From Nocardioides marmotae (lineage in GTDB: Bacteria; Actinomycetota; Actinomycetes; Propionibacteriales; Nocardioidaceae): a stretch of DNA of 64,000 nt. The stretch covers positions 3,596,001 through 3,660,000 of the forward strand of contig NZ_CP053660.1 in NCBI RefSeq assembly GCF_013177455.1. Reading direction: 5' to 3'. The notes below the pieces were generated by a model that saw only the letters and a list, made by a program, of their open reading frames with translations, ran no database searches and was not told the origin of the DNA. Positions 28,680 through 38,265 of the stretch are shown piece by piece (positions within the stretch are counted from its first letter, which is position 1; every line of letters starts with the position of its first letter). The translations under genes and the position numbers were made by a program.

Positions 28680-28976
28680 TCAGGAAACGATGGCGAGGAC
28701 GTCGCGGCCGGAGAGGATCAGGTACTCCTCGCCGCCGTACTTGACCTCGGTGCCGCCGTACTTGCTGTAGATGACCTTGTCGCCCACGGAGATGTCCATG
28801 GGGACGCGCTCGTCGCCGTCGTCGTTGAAGCGGCCGGGGCCCACGGCCACGACCTCGCCCTCCTGGGGCTTCTCCTTGGCGGTGTCCGGGATGACCAGGC
28901 CGGAAGCCGTGGTCTGCTCCGCGTCGAGGGGCTTGACGACGATGCGGTCCTCGAGGGGCTTGATGTTGACCGACAC
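28680..28976 (-). CDS. groES: 10-kDa co-chaperonin GroES (98 aa)
   Basis: Caps the GroEL chamber. Motifs are [14 protein letters not shown], the mobile loop [21 protein letters not shown], and [25 protein letters not shown]. The GTG at 28976 has GGAGG 7 nt upstream (minus strand). The length is typical. Two CIRCE-type inverted repeats lie 108-169 bp upstream, so HrcA repression is expected. Confidence 0.96.
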   Translation of the reverse strand: MSVNIKPLEDRIVVKPLDAEQTTASGLVIPDTAKEKPQEGEVVAVGPGRFNDDGDERVPMDISVGDKVIYSKYGGTEVKYGGEEYLILSGRDVLAIVS

Positions 28977-29083
28977 GATGTCGACCTCCACTTTCAAACT
29001 CAGGTGTTTCAGGTGGGTGGTGCACGTCTGGTGCCTGCGGTCCGCCGCACGCCGTCGCGGGGGTCGTGCGTGGTTCGCAAGCG

Positions 29084-29110
29084 CTGGCACACTCACAGGG
29101 AGAGTGCCAG
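29084..29110. promoter_or_regulatory. CIRCE-like box 2 upstream of groES
   Basis: Read on the minus strand: CTGGCACTC, 7 nt, GAGTG-T-GCCAG. The arms match CIRCE but the spacer is shorter and the second arm has one inserted base. It is a weaker, second HrcA-type site. Confidence 0.55.
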
Positions 29111-29118
29111 GACCGAAA

Positions 29119-29145
29119 CTAGCACTCACCCGGCGCGAGTGCCAG
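29119..29145. promoter_or_regulatory. CIRCE operator (HrcA site) of groES-groEL
   Basis: CTAGCACTC, 9 nt, GAGTGCCAG matches the CIRCE consensus (TTAGCACTC-N9-GAGTGCTAA) closely. It is 143 bp upstream of groES, and its other edge is only 28 bp from the divergent methyltransferase start at 29174, so it may act on both. Confidence 0.9.
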
Positions 29146-29173
29146 ATACCCCCGGCCTGCAAGGATCGGGCCT

Positions 29174-30352
29174 GTGGATCTCGACGCCTTCCGGTGGCTG
29201 CTGACCGAGCCGGGGCAGGCCCTGCTGGCCCGCGCGGGCGAGCTCGCCGGGTCCGACCCGCTCGCCGCGCAGACCGCGCTGCGGCGCGAGGCGAGCGCCG
29301 AGCACGCCGCGGCCGCGCTCACCCAGGCCCGGCTCCGGGTGCGCGCCGAGGCGAAGTTCGGCGACCTGGCCGCGCGCATGTACTTCACCGCCGACGGCCT
29401 CGAGCAGGCCACCCGCCTGGCCGTCGCCACCCACCGCGCCGCCCGCCTCCAGGCGTACGCCGCCCGCACGCTCGTCGACCTCGGCTGCGGGATCGGCGGG
29501 GACCTCGTCGCCGCCGCCCGCGCCGGGCTGACCTGCGCCGGCGTCGACCTCGACCCCGTGCGGGTCGCGGTCGCCGAGGCCAACCTCGCGGCGCTGGACC
29601 TGCCCGGGGCGGTGATGGTCGCGGACGCGACGACCGTGGACCCCTCCCCCTTCGACGTCGCCTTCGCCGATCCGGCCCGCCGCGGGGCGCGCGGGCGCAC
29701 CTTCGACGTCGACGACTGGACCCCGCCGTGGTCCTTCGTGGAGCGCCTGCTGCGCCGCGACTCCTGCGTCAAGGTCGCCCCCGGCATCCCGCACGACATC
29801 GTCCCGGCCGGCGTCGAGGCCGAGTGGGTCAGCGACCACGGCGAGGTCAAGGAGGCCGCGCTGTGGTCGGGCGGGCTCGCCACGACCGCCCGGCGGGCGA
29901 CGGTGATCGGCGACGGCGGGCTCGCGAGCCTCACCGACGAGGACGCCCCCGCGCTCGGGGAGGACGGCGTCGGGGTCCGGGCCGTGGGCCGCTACCTCTA
30001 CGAGCCGGACGGGGCCGTCGTCCGCGCCGGCCTGGTCACCGCCGTCGCGGCCGCCGTGCAGGGCGGGCTCGTCGACGAGCACATCGCCTACGTCACCGGC
30101 GACGCGGCGTACCGCTCGCCCTTCGCGCGCGGCTACGAGGTCCTCGAGGAGCTGCCCTACCGCGAGAAGGCGCTGCGGGCGGCGCTGCGCGAGCGCGGCA
30201 TCGGCACCCTGACGATCAAGAAGCGCGGCGTCGAGGTGGTCCCCGAGCAGCTGCGCAAGCGGCTCGCGCTCAGCGGCACGGAGGAGGGCACGCTCGTGCT
30301 GACCCGGGTCGCCGGCGCCGGGACCGCGCTGCTCGTGCGCCCGCTGGCCTGA
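29174..30352 (+). CDS. SAM-dependent methyltransferase with C-terminal THUMP-like domain (392 aa)
   Basis: The class I methyltransferase fold has motif [18 protein letters not shown] (~97) and the acidic motif [31 protein letters not shown] (~175) is in the catalytic DPPR/DPAR position seen in RNA and protein methyltransferases. The C-terminal ~80 residues ([24 protein letters not shown]) resemble the THUMP-like RNA-binding domain of this actinobacterial family, so an RNA substrate is likely but unproven. The start is GTG 29174, with AAGGAT 7 nt upstream as a possible leaderless -10. Confidence 0.82.
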   Translation: MDLDAFRWLLTEPGQALLARAGELAGSDPLAAQTALRREASAEHAAAALTQARLRVRAEAKFGDLAARMYFTADGLEQATRLAVATHRAARLQAYAARTLVDLGCGIGGDLVAAARAGLTCAGVDLDPVRVAVAEANLAALDLPGAVMVADATTVDPSPFDVAFADPARRGARGRTFDVDDWTPPWSFVERLLRRDSCVKVAPGIPHDIVPAGVEAEWVSDHGEVKEAALWSGGLATTARRATVIGDGGLASLTDEDAPALGEDGVGVRAVGRYLYEPDGAVVRAGLVTAVAAAVQGGLVDEHIAYVTGDAAYRSPFARGYEVLEELPYREKALRAALRERGIGTLTIKKRGVEVVPEQLRKRLALSGTEEGTLVLTRVAGAGTALLVRPLA

Positions 30353-30368
30353 GCCCAGCCCGTTCCAC

Positions 30369-31412
30369 TCAGGCGGGGGTGGCGACGCCGTCGGTCTGTC
30401 CGCCGTCGGCGGTGCCCCGCGCGATGGCCGAGCCGGCCAGGTGCACCCGGGCGAGGGGGTGGCCGCGCAGCGGGAGCGCCAGCACCTCCCAGACGTCCTG
30501 GACGAGCGCGGCGGCGCCCCGGGCCTCCAGCACCCGGGTGAGCCACTCGCGCACCTCGACCATGATCGTCTCGTCGCCGGTCACCAGCGAGGAGGCCAGG
30601 CAGCCCAGCACGTGGTCGACGAGCTCCTCCAGCTCCGCCCACCACCGAGGCTGCATGCCGTCGACCGTCCTGGCGGGGTGGCGTGCGGCGAGCGCCCGCA
30701 GGACGTACGGCGTGATCTCGTGGCGGAACTCCCCCAGCCAGGCCGCCTCGACCTCGGCCGGCCCGGGAGGCTCCGGCGAGCGGGTGGGCAGCCGGCGGGG
30801 CAGCTGCTCGAGCAGGACGACGGCCTCCTCGAGGGAGGCGGCGTACGCCGTCGCGCCGATCGCGGTGGCCCGGGCCGGGTCGCCGCCGAACGCGGCGCCG
30901 AGGGCCACGACGGGGACGCCGGTCGCCAGGAGATGGCGCAGGACCGGCTTGAGCCGGGCCAGCGAGGAGGCCCGCGAGGCGCTGACCAGCAGCGCGCGCG
31001 GCTTGCGGCCGAGCACCTGGCGCAGCAGGTCGTCCGCGACGCCGTCCCCACCGACCAGGGTGGTGCGGTAGCCGGCCGAGGTCAGCCCCTCGGCCAGCAC
31101 CAGCGCCGGCAGCTCCTCGGGCTCGACAGTGGCGACCACGACCAGCGGCCGGTCCGCGGGCGGCGAGGGCGCGAAGGAGCACAGCCAGTGCACGAGGCCC
31201 TCGTTGATCGCGGTCGCGACCTGTCGCTGCGCGGCGGTCCACTCACCGGCGAGCCAGTGGCCCGCGACCTGCTCCTGCGCCGGGACGATGACCTCGTCGA
31301 TGACCTCGAGGTGGGTGCGCCCGGTGTCGCGCATCTGCTTGATGGCCGCCAGGGCGGCAGGGCGGTCGCCGTCACGCAGGGCCGTCCAGTAGTCCACCCG
31401 AGCTCGATCCAC
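30369..31412 (-). CDS. Cobalamin (B12)-binding-domain-like protein without the axial His motif (347 aa)
   Basis: Residues ~5-80 resemble the four-helix B12 cap (DEVIVPAQEQVAGHWLAGEWTAAQ). Residues ~90-200 form a Rossmann-like B12 domain (VVVATVEPEELPALVLAEGL, RTTLVGGDGVADDLL). The lower-ligand motif (DxHxxG or ExxHxxG) is replaced by EPEELPA, so normal base-off B12 binding is doubtful. No MerR DNA-binding domain is present, unlike CarH/LitR. The C-terminal ~140 residues are helical and unrecognised. GTG 31412 follows an AGAGGAG ribosome-binding site. A sensor role is inferred. Confidence 0.75.
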   Translation of the reverse strand: MDRARVDYWTALRDGDRPAALAAIKQMRDTGRTHLEVIDEVIVPAQEQVAGHWLAGEWTAAQRQVATAINEGLVHWLCSFAPSPPADRPLVVVATVEPEELPALVLAEGLTSAGYRTTLVGGDGVADDLLRQVLGRKPRALLVSASRASSLARLKPVLRHLLATGVPVVALGAAFGGDPARATAIGATAYAASLEEAVVLLEQLPRRLPTRSPEPPGPAEVEAAWLGEFRHEITPYVLRALAARHPARTVDGMQPRWWAELEELVDHVLGCLASSLVTGDETIMVEVREWLTRVLEARGAAALVQDVWEVLALPLRGHPLARVHLAGSAIARGTADGGQTDGVATPA

Positions 31413-31499
31413 GCGCTCCTCTTGCCCGGAACCGGTGCGTCACATGCTTGGAGCGTTCCAACACCGGTCCCGGGCTCCGAGGATCGACCCGGGGGTCGT

Positions 31500-32138
31500 T
31501 CAGGCGCCGAGCGCCGCCTTCTCGGCACCGATGGTGGTGTCGTCGCCGTGGCCGGTGTGCACGACCGTCTCCTCGGGCAGCGCGAAGAGCTTCGCCCGGA
31601 TCGAGGCCTCGAGCGTGGGCCGGTCGCTGAAGGAGCGACCGGTCGCGCCCGGACCGCCCTGGAACAGCGTGTCGCCGGTGAAGACGCAGCCGAGCTCCGG
31701 CGCTGCGAAGCAGACCGCGCCCGGCGCGTGGCCGGGCGTGTGCAGGGCCTTCAGCGTCACGCCACCGACGGTGATCTCGAAGCCGTCGGCGAGGTCGACG
31801 TCCCAGAGCCGGTCGGTGTGGGTGAGCTCCCACAGCGGCCGCTCGTCGGGGTGCAGCAGGATCGGCGCGCCCGACCCGCCGTTGACCCGCTCGCGCAGCT
31901 CCGGCGCGACCCGGCAGTGGTCGTCGTGGGCGTGGGTCAGCAGGATCGCCTTGACCGTCCGGTCGCCGACGACGTCGAGGATCGCGTCGACCGAGTGCGG
32001 GGCGTCGATGACGACGCACTCGGCGTCGTCGCCGACGACCCAGATGTTGTTGTCGACGTCGAAGGTCTCGCCGTCGAGGCTGAAGGTGCCGCTGACGACC
32101 GCGTGGTCGACGCGCACCGACCCGCCGGCGCCGGTCAT
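31500..32138 (-). CDS. MBL-fold metallo-hydrolase paired with mycothiol-formaldehyde dehydrogenase (212 aa)
   Basis: Metallo-beta-lactamase fold with the HxHxDH metal motif LTHAHDDHCRV (~71), later His in LHTPGHAPGAVCF (~129), Asp in CVFTGDTLFQGGPGATGRS and a final VHTGHGDDTTIG. Family members hydrolyse thioesters. The ATG overlaps the stop of the mycothiol dehydrogenase gene (TGATG). The same pair exists as Rv2259-Rv2260 in M. tuberculosis, so it probably releases formate or another acid from a mycothiol adduct. Confidence 0.9.
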   Translation of the reverse strand: MTGAGGSVRVDHAVVSGTFSLDGETFDVDNNIWVVGDDAECVVIDAPHSVDAILDVVGDRTVKAILLTHAHDDHCRVAPELRERVNGGSGAPILLHPDERPLWELTHTDRLWDVDLADGFEITVGGVTLKALHTPGHAPGAVCFAAPELGCVFTGDTLFQGGPGATGRSFSDRPTLEASIRAKLFALPEETVVHTGHGDDTTIGAEKAALGA

Positions 32139-33250
32139 CAGAAGACCACCACGCTGCGCAGCACGTTGCCGTGGTGCATCTTCTCGAAGGCGGCCTCGAC
32201 GTCGTCGATGCCGATCTCCTCGGTCACGAACGCGTCGAGGTCGAGGCGGCCCTGCTGGTAGAGGTCGACCAGCATCGGGAAGTCGCGGGTCGGCAGGCAG
32301 TCGCCGTACCAGCTGGACTTCAGCGAGCCACCGCGGCCGAAGACGTCGATCAGCGGCAGCTCGGGGACCTTCATGTCCGGCGTCGGGACGCCGACCAGGA
32401 CAACGGTGCCGGCCAGGTCGCGGGCGTAGAACGCCTGCTCCCAGGTCTCCGGGCGGCCCACGGCCTCGATGACGACGTCGGCGCCCTCGGCACCCTCGTA
32501 CGTCGCCCCGCAGATCTCCTTGACCCGGGCGACCACGTCCTCCTTGGAGGAGTCGATCGTGTGGGTCGCGCCGAGCTTCGTCGCGCCCTCGAGCTTCTGG
32601 GCGTCGATGTCGATCGCGATGATCGGGCTGGCCCCGGCCAGCGCGGAGCCGGCGATCGCGGCGACGCCGACGCCGCCGCAGCCGATGACGGCGACGGACG
32701 TGCCGCGGGTGACGGCGCCGGTGTTGATCGCGGCGCCGATGCCGGCCATCACGCCGCAGCCGAGCAGGCCGACGGCGGCCGCGCGGGCCTCGGGGTCGAC
32801 CTTGGTGCACTGGCCGGCCGCGACCAGCGTCTTCTCGGCGAACGCGCCGATCCCCAGCGCCGGGGACAGCTCGGTGCCCGCGTCGTCGCCCTCGGCCAGC
32901 GTCATCTTCTGCGTGGCGTTGTGGGTGTTGAAGCAGTACTGGAGATCACCGCGCTTGCAGGCGCGGCACTCGCCGCACACCGCGCGCCAGTTGAGGACGA
33001 CGAAGTCGCCCGGCGCCACGTCGGTCACGCCCTCGCCGACGGCCTCGACGACGCCGGCGGCCTCGTGGCCGAGCAGGAACGGGAAGTCGTCGTTGATCCC
33101 GCCCTCGCGGTAGTGGAGGTCGGTGTGGCACACCCCGCACGCCTGGACCTGCACGACCGCCTCGCCCGGACCCGGGTCGGGGACGTTGATGGTGGTGACC
33201 TCGACCGGCTGGCCCTTGCCACGCGCGACGACTGCCTTGACCTGCTGCAT
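32138..33250 (-). CDS. mscR: S-(hydroxymethyl)mycothiol dehydrogenase, zinc-dependent (370 aa)
   Basis: Oxidises the formaldehyde-mycothiol adduct with NAD+ (and may reduce S-nitrosomycothiol). Catalytic zinc ligands are in [14 protein letters not shown] (~38) and [15 protein letters not shown] (~61). The structural zinc cysteines are in [15 protein letters not shown] (~92). The NAD Rossmann motif is [16 protein letters not shown] (~188). [11 protein letters not shown] after the zinc loop is typical of the mycothiol rather than glutathione enzyme. The start is ATG 33250 with a GGAGC site; it is the first gene of a two-gene operon. Confidence 0.93.
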   Translation of the reverse strand: MQQVKAVVARGKGQPVEVTTINVPDPGPGEAVVQVQACGVCHTDLHYREGGINDDFPFLLGHEAAGVVEAVGEGVTDVAPGDFVVLNWRAVCGECRACKRGDLQYCFNTHNATQKMTLAEGDDAGTELSPALGIGAFAEKTLVAAGQCTKVDPEARAAAVGLLGCGVMAGIGAAINTGAVTRGTSVAVIGCGGVGVAAIAGSALAGASPIIAIDIDAQKLEGATKLGATHTIDSSKEDVVARVKEICGATYEGAEGADVVIEAVGRPETWEQAFYARDLAGTVVLVGVPTPDMKVPELPLIDVFGRGGSLKSSWYGDCLPTRDFPMLVDLYQQGRLDLDAFVTEEIGIDDVEAAFEKMHHGNVLRSVVVF

Positions 33251-33461
33251 CTGTGCTCCTGCTCCCTCGGGTGGTACTTGCGTCCACCAGCCTAGAGCCG
33301 CCCGACGGCACCCCCGGACCGGCCGTCGCGGCGGGGCCACGGCCGGCGGCCGGCCGGTGGATCCACCACGGCGTCCCCAACCCTGGGGGTTTCCGTCGCG
33401 GGTCCTGGCCCGCGGTCGACGCCGCGCCTAGCGTCGCTCCCCACACCCTGGGGAGGCGCTG

Positions 33462-35234
33462 GTGCACGCTCGGACCGCACGAATCCTGGTCGGCGTCCTC
33501 GCGCCGACCACCCTGCTCGGCGCCGCGCTCGCGGGCGCCGGACCGGCCTCCCCGGCGGCGTCGGCCCCGGTGGCCGCCGCCCCCGACCCCGTGGCGCTGG
33601 TCGCCTCGGTGCGCGAGACCGTGTCGGTCGCCAGCGCCGGCGACGCGCTCGACGACCCGGCCGTGTGGGTCCACCCCTCCGACCCGGCGCGCTCGCTGGT
33701 CCTCGGCAACGACAAGCTCGGCGGGCTCGAGACCTACGACCTCGACGGGAACCTCGTCCAGCGGCTCACCGACGACACGGCGTTCTGGGGCAACGTCGAC
33801 GTCCGCCAGCGGGTCGCGGTCGACGGCGTCGTACGCGACGTGGTCGCCGTGGCGCACGACGGGCTCCGGCTCTACGACGTCGACCCCGCCACCCGGCTGC
33901 TGCGCGACACGGGCGAGGACCGCGCGATCACCGGCAGCGGCGAGGGCGTCTGCCTCTGGGTCGACGCGGCCGCCCAGGAGGTCCACGTCGTGCTGATCAC
34001 GATCGCGGGCCGGCTGCAGCAGTACCGGCTCGGGGACGCCGACGCCGACGGTCTGCTCGAGGGGACCCTCGTCCGCGACCTGGAAGTCGGCTCGGAGGCC
34101 GAGGGGTGCGTCGCCGACGACGACACCGGCGCGCTCTACGTCAGCGAGGAGGACACCGGGTTGTGGCGCTACGCCGCCGACCCCGCGACCGGGGACGACC
34201 GCACCCTGGTCGACGGCGTCGCCACGGCCGGGGGTCACCTCGTCCCCGATGTCGAGGGCGTCACCCTGGTCGACCTGCCCGACGGGACCGGGTACGTCGT
34301 GGCGTCGGCGCAGGACCTCGAGGACCCCGACGCGAGCTACTTCGCCGTCTACGACCGCCTCGACAACACCTACGTCCGCTCCTTTCGGGTCGACGCCGGG
34401 GCCGACTCCGACGACTGCGACCGCACCGACGGGATCACCGCGGTGGCGACGCCGCTCGGGCCGGACTTCCCCCGCGGGATCTTCGTGTGCCAGGACCACG
34501 ACAACCAGGCGCCGGGCGGCGCGGGCAACCAGGACTTCAAGTACGTCCCGCTCGAGACGGCCGTGGCGCTGCCCGACCCGCCCCCGCCGGCCTCGCCGGT
34601 GCGGCCGGTGGCCGCGGTGGTGACCGGCGCGAACGCGACGGCCTGGACGACGCGGGTCCCGGGCGCCGTACGGCCCGGGGACGCGCTGCTGCTGTTCTTC
34701 TCCCGCAGCACCGGCCCCGGCAGGTTCACCGGCCCCGGGCGGGGGTGGACCCGGGTGCGCGCGCTGCGCGACGGCACGCTGCGCACCACCCTGTGGCGGC
34801 GCGTGGTGACCGCGGCCGACGCCGGGTCGACCGTGGCGGTCTCCTTCTCGACCGGCGTGCGCCAGGGCGCCCTGACCCTCGCGGCCTACCGCGGCGTCCG
34901 GCGCTCGGGCCCTGTCGCCGGCTCGGCCGCGGCGCCGGAGCCGGGCACCTCCGCCACCCACCGCACCCCGATGGTGACGGCCCCGGCCGGCGGGGCGTGG
35001 CGGGTGTCGTACTGGGCCACCAAGTCCGCCGCGGCGACCGCGTGGGCCGCACCCGCCGGCGAGGTCGTCCGCGCCACCTCGGCCGGCGCGGGCGGCGGCC
35101 GGGTCGCCACCCTGCTCACCGACCCCGGCCGCGCCGTCCCCGCCGGCCGCACCGGCGGCCTGGTCGCCGGCACCGACGCCGCCACGGACAAGGCGACGTC
35201 CTGGACGGTGCTGCTCGCGCCCCGCCCGTCCTGA
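33462..35234 (+). CDS. Secreted beta-propeller phytase with extra C-terminal beta domain (590 aa)
   Basis: Releases phosphate from phytate outside the cell. A signal peptide covers ~1-33. The six-bladed BPP domain is at ~45-375, with DDPAVWVHPSDPARSLVLGNDK at its start, AEGCVADDDTGALYVSEEDTGLWRY in the calcium/active-site region, and YFAVYDRLDNTYVRSF. The family's usual length is ~380. The remaining ~210 residues (GWTRVRALRDGTLRTTLWRR, VAVSFSTGVRQGALTLAAYRG) form an unrecognised Gly/Ala/Val-rich beta-type domain. GTG 33462 has GGGGAGG upstream, plus a TAGCGT -10 box further 5'. Confidence 0.88.
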   Translation: MHARTARILVGVLAPTTLLGAALAGAGPASPAASAPVAAAPDPVALVASVRETVSVASAGDALDDPAVWVHPSDPARSLVLGNDKLGGLETYDLDGNLVQRLTDDTAFWGNVDVRQRVAVDGVVRDVVAVAHDGLRLYDVDPATRLLRDTGEDRAITGSGEGVCLWVDAAAQEVHVVLITIAGRLQQYRLGDADADGLLEGTLVRDLEVGSEAEGCVADDDTGALYVSEEDTGLWRYAADPATGDDRTLVDGVATAGGHLVPDVEGVTLVDLPDGTGYVVASAQDLEDPDASYFAVYDRLDNTYVRSFRVDAGADSDDCDRTDGITAVATPLGPDFPRGIFVCQDHDNQAPGGAGNQDFKYVPLETAVALPDPPPPASPVRPVAAVVTGANATAWTTRVPGAVRPGDALLLFFSRSTGPGRFTGPGRGWTRVRALRDGTLRTTLWRRVVTAADAGSTVAVSFSTGVRQGALTLAAYRGVRRSGPVAGSAAAPEPGTSATHRTPMVTAPAGGAWRVSYWATKSAAATAWAAPAGEVVRATSAGAGGGRVATLLTDPGRAVPAGRTGGLVAGTDAATDKATSWTVLLAPRPS

Positions 35235-35272
35235 CCCGGCGCCTGCCAGGGACCGGCGGGCCCGGACGGCTA

Positions 35273-35326
35273 GGGGGTCGTGTGCCCGAGCACGCGCCCG
35301 GCCGCGTCCTGGGGCACACGACCCCC
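35273..35326. repeat. R2 palindromic repeat, copy 3; likely bidirectional terminator
   Basis: 15-nt arms GGGGGTCGTGTGCCC (35273-35287) and GGGCACACGACCCCC (35312-35326) with nested ACGCG/CGCGT. It sits between the convergent ends of the phytase (35234) and tsaD (35366) genes, as a terminator for both directions would. Confidence 0.85.
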
Positions 35327-35365
35327 GCCGCGGGCCGCGCCGGGACGCCGGGAGCAGCCGAGCCG

Positions 35366-36421
35366 CTAGACGAGGACCTCGGTGACCGGCAGCGAGGAGT
35401 CGGCGGGCAGGTCGAGGGCGGAGGGGGTGCGGCCGCGGGCGACCATCTCGGCGCCGAGCGCGGCGACCATCGCACCGTTGTCGGTGCACAGCCCGGGGCG
35501 GGGCACGCGGACCCGGATGCCGAGCTTGGCGGCCCGCTCCTCGGCGAGGTGGCGCAGCCGGGAGTTGGCCGCGACGCCGCCGCCGATGAGCAGGTCCTCG
35601 ATGCCCTCGGAGGCGGCGGCGTCGAGCGCCTTGCGCACCAGCACGTCGCAGACGGCCTCCTGGAAGGACGCCGCGACGTCGGCCACGGGGACCGGCTCGC
35701 CGGAGCGCTCGCGGGCCTCGACCCACCGGGCCACGGCGGTCTTGAGGCCGGAGAAGGAGAAGTCGAACCGGTGCCGCTCGAGGTCGCGGCGCGAGGTCAG
35801 GCCGCGCGGGAAGTCGACGTACACCGAGGAGCCCTCGCGTGCGGCGCGGTCGATGTGCGGCCCGCCGGGGAACGGCAGCCCGAGCAGCCGGGCCACCTTG
35901 TCGAACGCCTCGCCGGCCGCGTCGTCGATGGTGGCCCCCATCGGGTCCACCCCGCCGTGGGCGCCGGTCACGTCGGTGACCCGCAGCAGGCTGGAGTGGC
36001 CGCCGCTGACCAGCATCGCGATGCACGGCTCGGGCAGCGCGCCGTGCTCGAGCTGGTCGACCGCGACGTGGGCGGCGAGGTGGTTGACGCCGTAGAGCGG
36101 CTTGTCGAGGCCGATGGCCAGCGCCTTGGCCGCCGCGACGCCCACGAGCAGGGCGCCGGCGAGGCCGGGACCGCTGGTGACCGCGATCGCGTCGACGTCG
36201 GAGGGGCGGATGCCGGCGGTCTCGCAGGCCCGCTCGATCGTGGGCACCATCGCCTCGAGGTGGGCGCGGCTGGCGACCTCCGGCACGACCCCGCCGAAGC
36301 GGGCGTGCTCCTCGACGCTGCTGGCCACCGCGTCGGCGAGCAGCTCGTGGCCGCGGACGATGCCGACGCCGGTCTCGTCGCAGGAGGTCTCGATGCCGAG
36401 CACGAGGGGGGCGTCCGTCAC
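35366..36421 (-). CDS. tsaD: tRNA N6-adenosine threonylcarbamoyltransferase TsaD (351 aa)
   Basis: Transfers threonylcarbamoyl to A37 of ANN-decoding tRNAs with TsaB and TsaE. The start [15 protein letters not shown], the metal-binding [12 protein letters not shown] (~113), the nucleotide loop [13 protein letters not shown] and the final [11 protein letters not shown] are all present. The GTG at 36421 directly precedes the conserved N-terminus. Its partners tsaB, tsaE and rimI are encoded next door on the same strand, but a plus-strand GNAT gene is inserted between. Confidence 0.96.
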   Translation of the reverse strand: MTDAPLVLGIETSCDETGVGIVRGHELLADAVASSVEEHARFGGVVPEVASRAHLEAMVPTIERACETAGIRPSDVDAIAVTSGPGLAGALLVGVAAAKALAIGLDKPLYGVNHLAAHVAVDQLEHGALPEPCIAMLVSGGHSSLLRVTDVTGAHGGVDPMGATIDDAAGEAFDKVARLLGLPFPGGPHIDRAAREGSSVYVDFPRGLTSRRDLERHRFDFSFSGLKTAVARWVEARERSGEPVPVADVAASFQEAVCDVLVRKALDAAASEGIEDLLIGGGVAANSRLRHLAEERAAKLGIRVRVPRPGLCTDNGAMVAALGAEMVARGRTPSALDLPADSSLPVTEVLV

Positions 36422-36453
36422 GCCCCCATTGTGCGCGGTGCAGGATGGCCGGC

Positions 36454-37158
36454 GTGCGCGAGGTGGCCGTCGGGGAGCTGGCAGCCACGAGCGCGGTGCC
36501 GTTCGTGCGGCACGCCGTCGGCCCTGCGACGTACGACGCGGCGTGGGTGCGCGGCGCGGCGGTGCTGGTCCACAGCGCGCACCACACGGTCGGGCTCGGC
36601 CCGGCCGACGACCTCGGCCCGCTGATGGCGGAGCTGGTCGCGCGCCTCCGGCCGGCGCGGCTGAGCGTCGAGGAGGCGGCGTACGACGCCGTGCCGGCGG
36701 CCTGGGCCTACCCGGTGCGCGGGCGCTGGCACTGGATGCGGGCCACCGAGCCCGCTCCCCCGCCAACGGTCCCGCTGGAGCAGGTCACCGACGCGGCGGC
36801 GATCGACGCGGTGCTCGACGTCGCGCAGCCCGACACGTTCGGCCGGCCGGGCACGCCGGGCATCGAGGGCTGGCTCGGCGTGCGGGTGGCCGGGCGGCTC
36901 GTCGGCGTGGGCGCCGTGCGGCGCGACCCGGACGGCAGCGGGCACCTGCGCGCGGTCTCGGTGCTGCCCGGGGAGACCGGCCGCGGCCTGGGCCTCGCCC
37001 TGTCGGCGGGGCTGACCCGGTGGGCGATGGACCGCCCGCCGCACGTCGCGACGCTGGGGGTCTACACCGACAACGCGCCGGCGCTGCGGATCTATGAGCG
37101 GCTCGGCTACCGGGTGGAGCACACCCTCTGCTCCGGGCCGCTCAGCAGCCCTTCCTGA
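36454..37158 (+). CDS. GNAT-family N-acetyltransferase (234 aa)
   Basis: A C-terminal GNAT domain (~115-234) has the acetyl-CoA motif [23 protein letters not shown] and the closing [22 protein letters not shown]. The N-terminal ~100 residues are unlike any family I can name. I chose GTG 36454 over ATG 36445 because CAGGAT lies 7 nt before it as a possible leaderless -10. The gene lies on the opposite strand inside the tsaD-rimI-tsaB-tsaE array. Its last 17 bp overlap the convergent rimI gene. Substrate unknown. Confidence 0.8.
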   Translation: MREVAVGELAATSAVPFVRHAVGPATYDAAWVRGAAVLVHSAHHTVGLGPADDLGPLMAELVARLRPARLSVEEAAYDAVPAAWAYPVRGRWHWMRATEPAPPPTVPLEQVTDAAAIDAVLDVAQPDTFGRPGTPGIEGWLGVRVAGRLVGVGAVRRDPDGSGHLRAVSVLPGETGRGLGLALSAGLTRWAMDRPPHVATLGVYTDNAPALRIYERLGYRVEHTLCSGPLSSPS

Positions 37159-37627
37159 GCGGGAGGCGCAGCACCACCGCGGTCGCGCCGTCGCGGTAGT
37201 AGCGCCGCCGGCGGTCGACCTCGACGAACCCGCGGGCGGCGTAGAAGGCCAGCGCGCCCGCGTTGTCCTCGCGCACCTCGAGCAGCAGCCGCTCGGCGCC
37301 GCCCGCCCGCGACCGGGCCACCACCTCCTCGAGCAGGTCGGTGGCGTGGCCGCCGCGCCGGGCGGCCGGGGTGACCGCGATCCGCTGGAGCTCGGCGACG
37401 TCGGCGACGATGCTGGCCACCGCGTGGCCGACCACTCCGCCCGCGCCGCCCGCGCCGCCGGCCTCGACCTCGGCCTCGGCCTCGGCGACGAGGTAGACCA
37501 CGGTCGGCACCTCCCCGGCCAGCCCGGCGGCGATCAGCCCGCGCGACCAGGCGTCGGCGCCGAGGCACTCCTCCTCCAGCGCGGCGACCGCGTCGAGGTC
37601 CTCGGGCCCCGCGGCGCGGACGCTCAC
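37142..37627 (-). CDS. rimI: Ribosomal-protein S18-alanine N-acetyltransferase-like RimI (161 aa)
   Basis: GNAT domain: AELQRIAVTPAARRGGHATDLLEEVVARS (acetyl-CoA site) and LEVREDNAGALAFYAARGFVEVDRRRRYYRDG are the RimI signature. A low-complexity insertion of Glu/Ala then Gly/Ala (EAEAEVEAGGAGGAGG, ~50-65) widens a loop that is short in other RimI proteins. The GTG overlaps the tsaB stop (GTGA). Association with tsaB/tsaD/tsaE is standard in actinobacteria. Confidence 0.9.
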   Translation of the reverse strand: MSVRAAGPEDLDAVAALEEECLGADAWSRGLIAAGLAGEVPTVVYLVAEAEAEVEAGGAGGAGGVVGHAVASIVADVAELQRIAVTPAARRGGHATDLLEEVVARSRAGGAERLLLEVREDNAGALAFYAARGFVEVDRRRRYYRDGATAVVLRLPLRKGC

Positions 37628-38265
37628 GAGACCGGCTTGGGCTTGCCGGGCAGCGCGGCGTCGGGGCGCCGCAGGTAGAGCGGCTCGGGGTCGAGCAGCT
37701 CGGCGCGCTCCTCGGTCACCACCCGCGCCAGCCACCCGGCGCTCGGGCGCACGGGGCCGCGGGCGTCGGGGAACGCCTCGGGGTAGAGCACCGCGCCCTC
37801 GCCGACGACCGGGCCGTCGGTGGCCACCACGGCGGGGCGCTCGACGACCGGCCCGTCCAGGCGCGCGCCGTCGGCGTCGTACGCCGCCAGGTAGACCTCC
37901 TTGCGGCGGGCGTCGGTGGCCACGTGGAAGCCGGTGCCGATCCCGCCGGCCGCGGCCTCGGCGGCGAGCACGTCGAGCGAGCACACGCCGTAGACCGGGA
38001 CCTCCAGCACGAACCCGAGGGTCCGCGCAGTGACCAGCCCGACGCGCAGCCCGGTGAACGGGCCGGGGCCGACGCCGGCCGCGACGGCGGTGAGGTCCTG
38101 GCGGACCGCGCCGGCCTGCGCGAGCGCCTCGGCGATGAGCGGGGCGAGCTGCTCGCCGTGCTTCATCGCGCGCTCGGAGACGAGCTCGGCGACGACGTCC
38201 TCGCCGTCGTGGAGCGCGACGGTGACGTAGGGGGTGGCGGTGTCCAGGGCGAGCAGCAGGGTCAT
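37624..38265 (-). CDS. tsaB: t6A biosynthesis protein TsaB (213 aa)
   Basis: ASKHA-fold partner of TsaD. It starts MTLLLALDTATPYVTVAL and has MKHGEQLAPLIAEAL and the family motif GVGPGPFTGLRVGL (~65). TDARRKEVYLAAYD (~120) follows. Coupled by four-base overlaps to tsaE upstream and rimI downstream, so the three are made together. Confidence 0.95.
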   Translation of the reverse strand: MTLLLALDTATPYVTVALHDGEDVVAELVSERAMKHGEQLAPLIAEALAQAGAVRQDLTAVAAGVGPGPFTGLRVGLVTARTLGFVLEVPVYGVCSLDVLAAEAAAGGIGTGFHVATDARRKEVYLAAYDADGARLDGPVVERPAVVATDGPVVGEGAVLYPEAFPDARGPVRPSAGWLARVVTEERAELLDPEPLYLRRPDAALPGKPKPVS

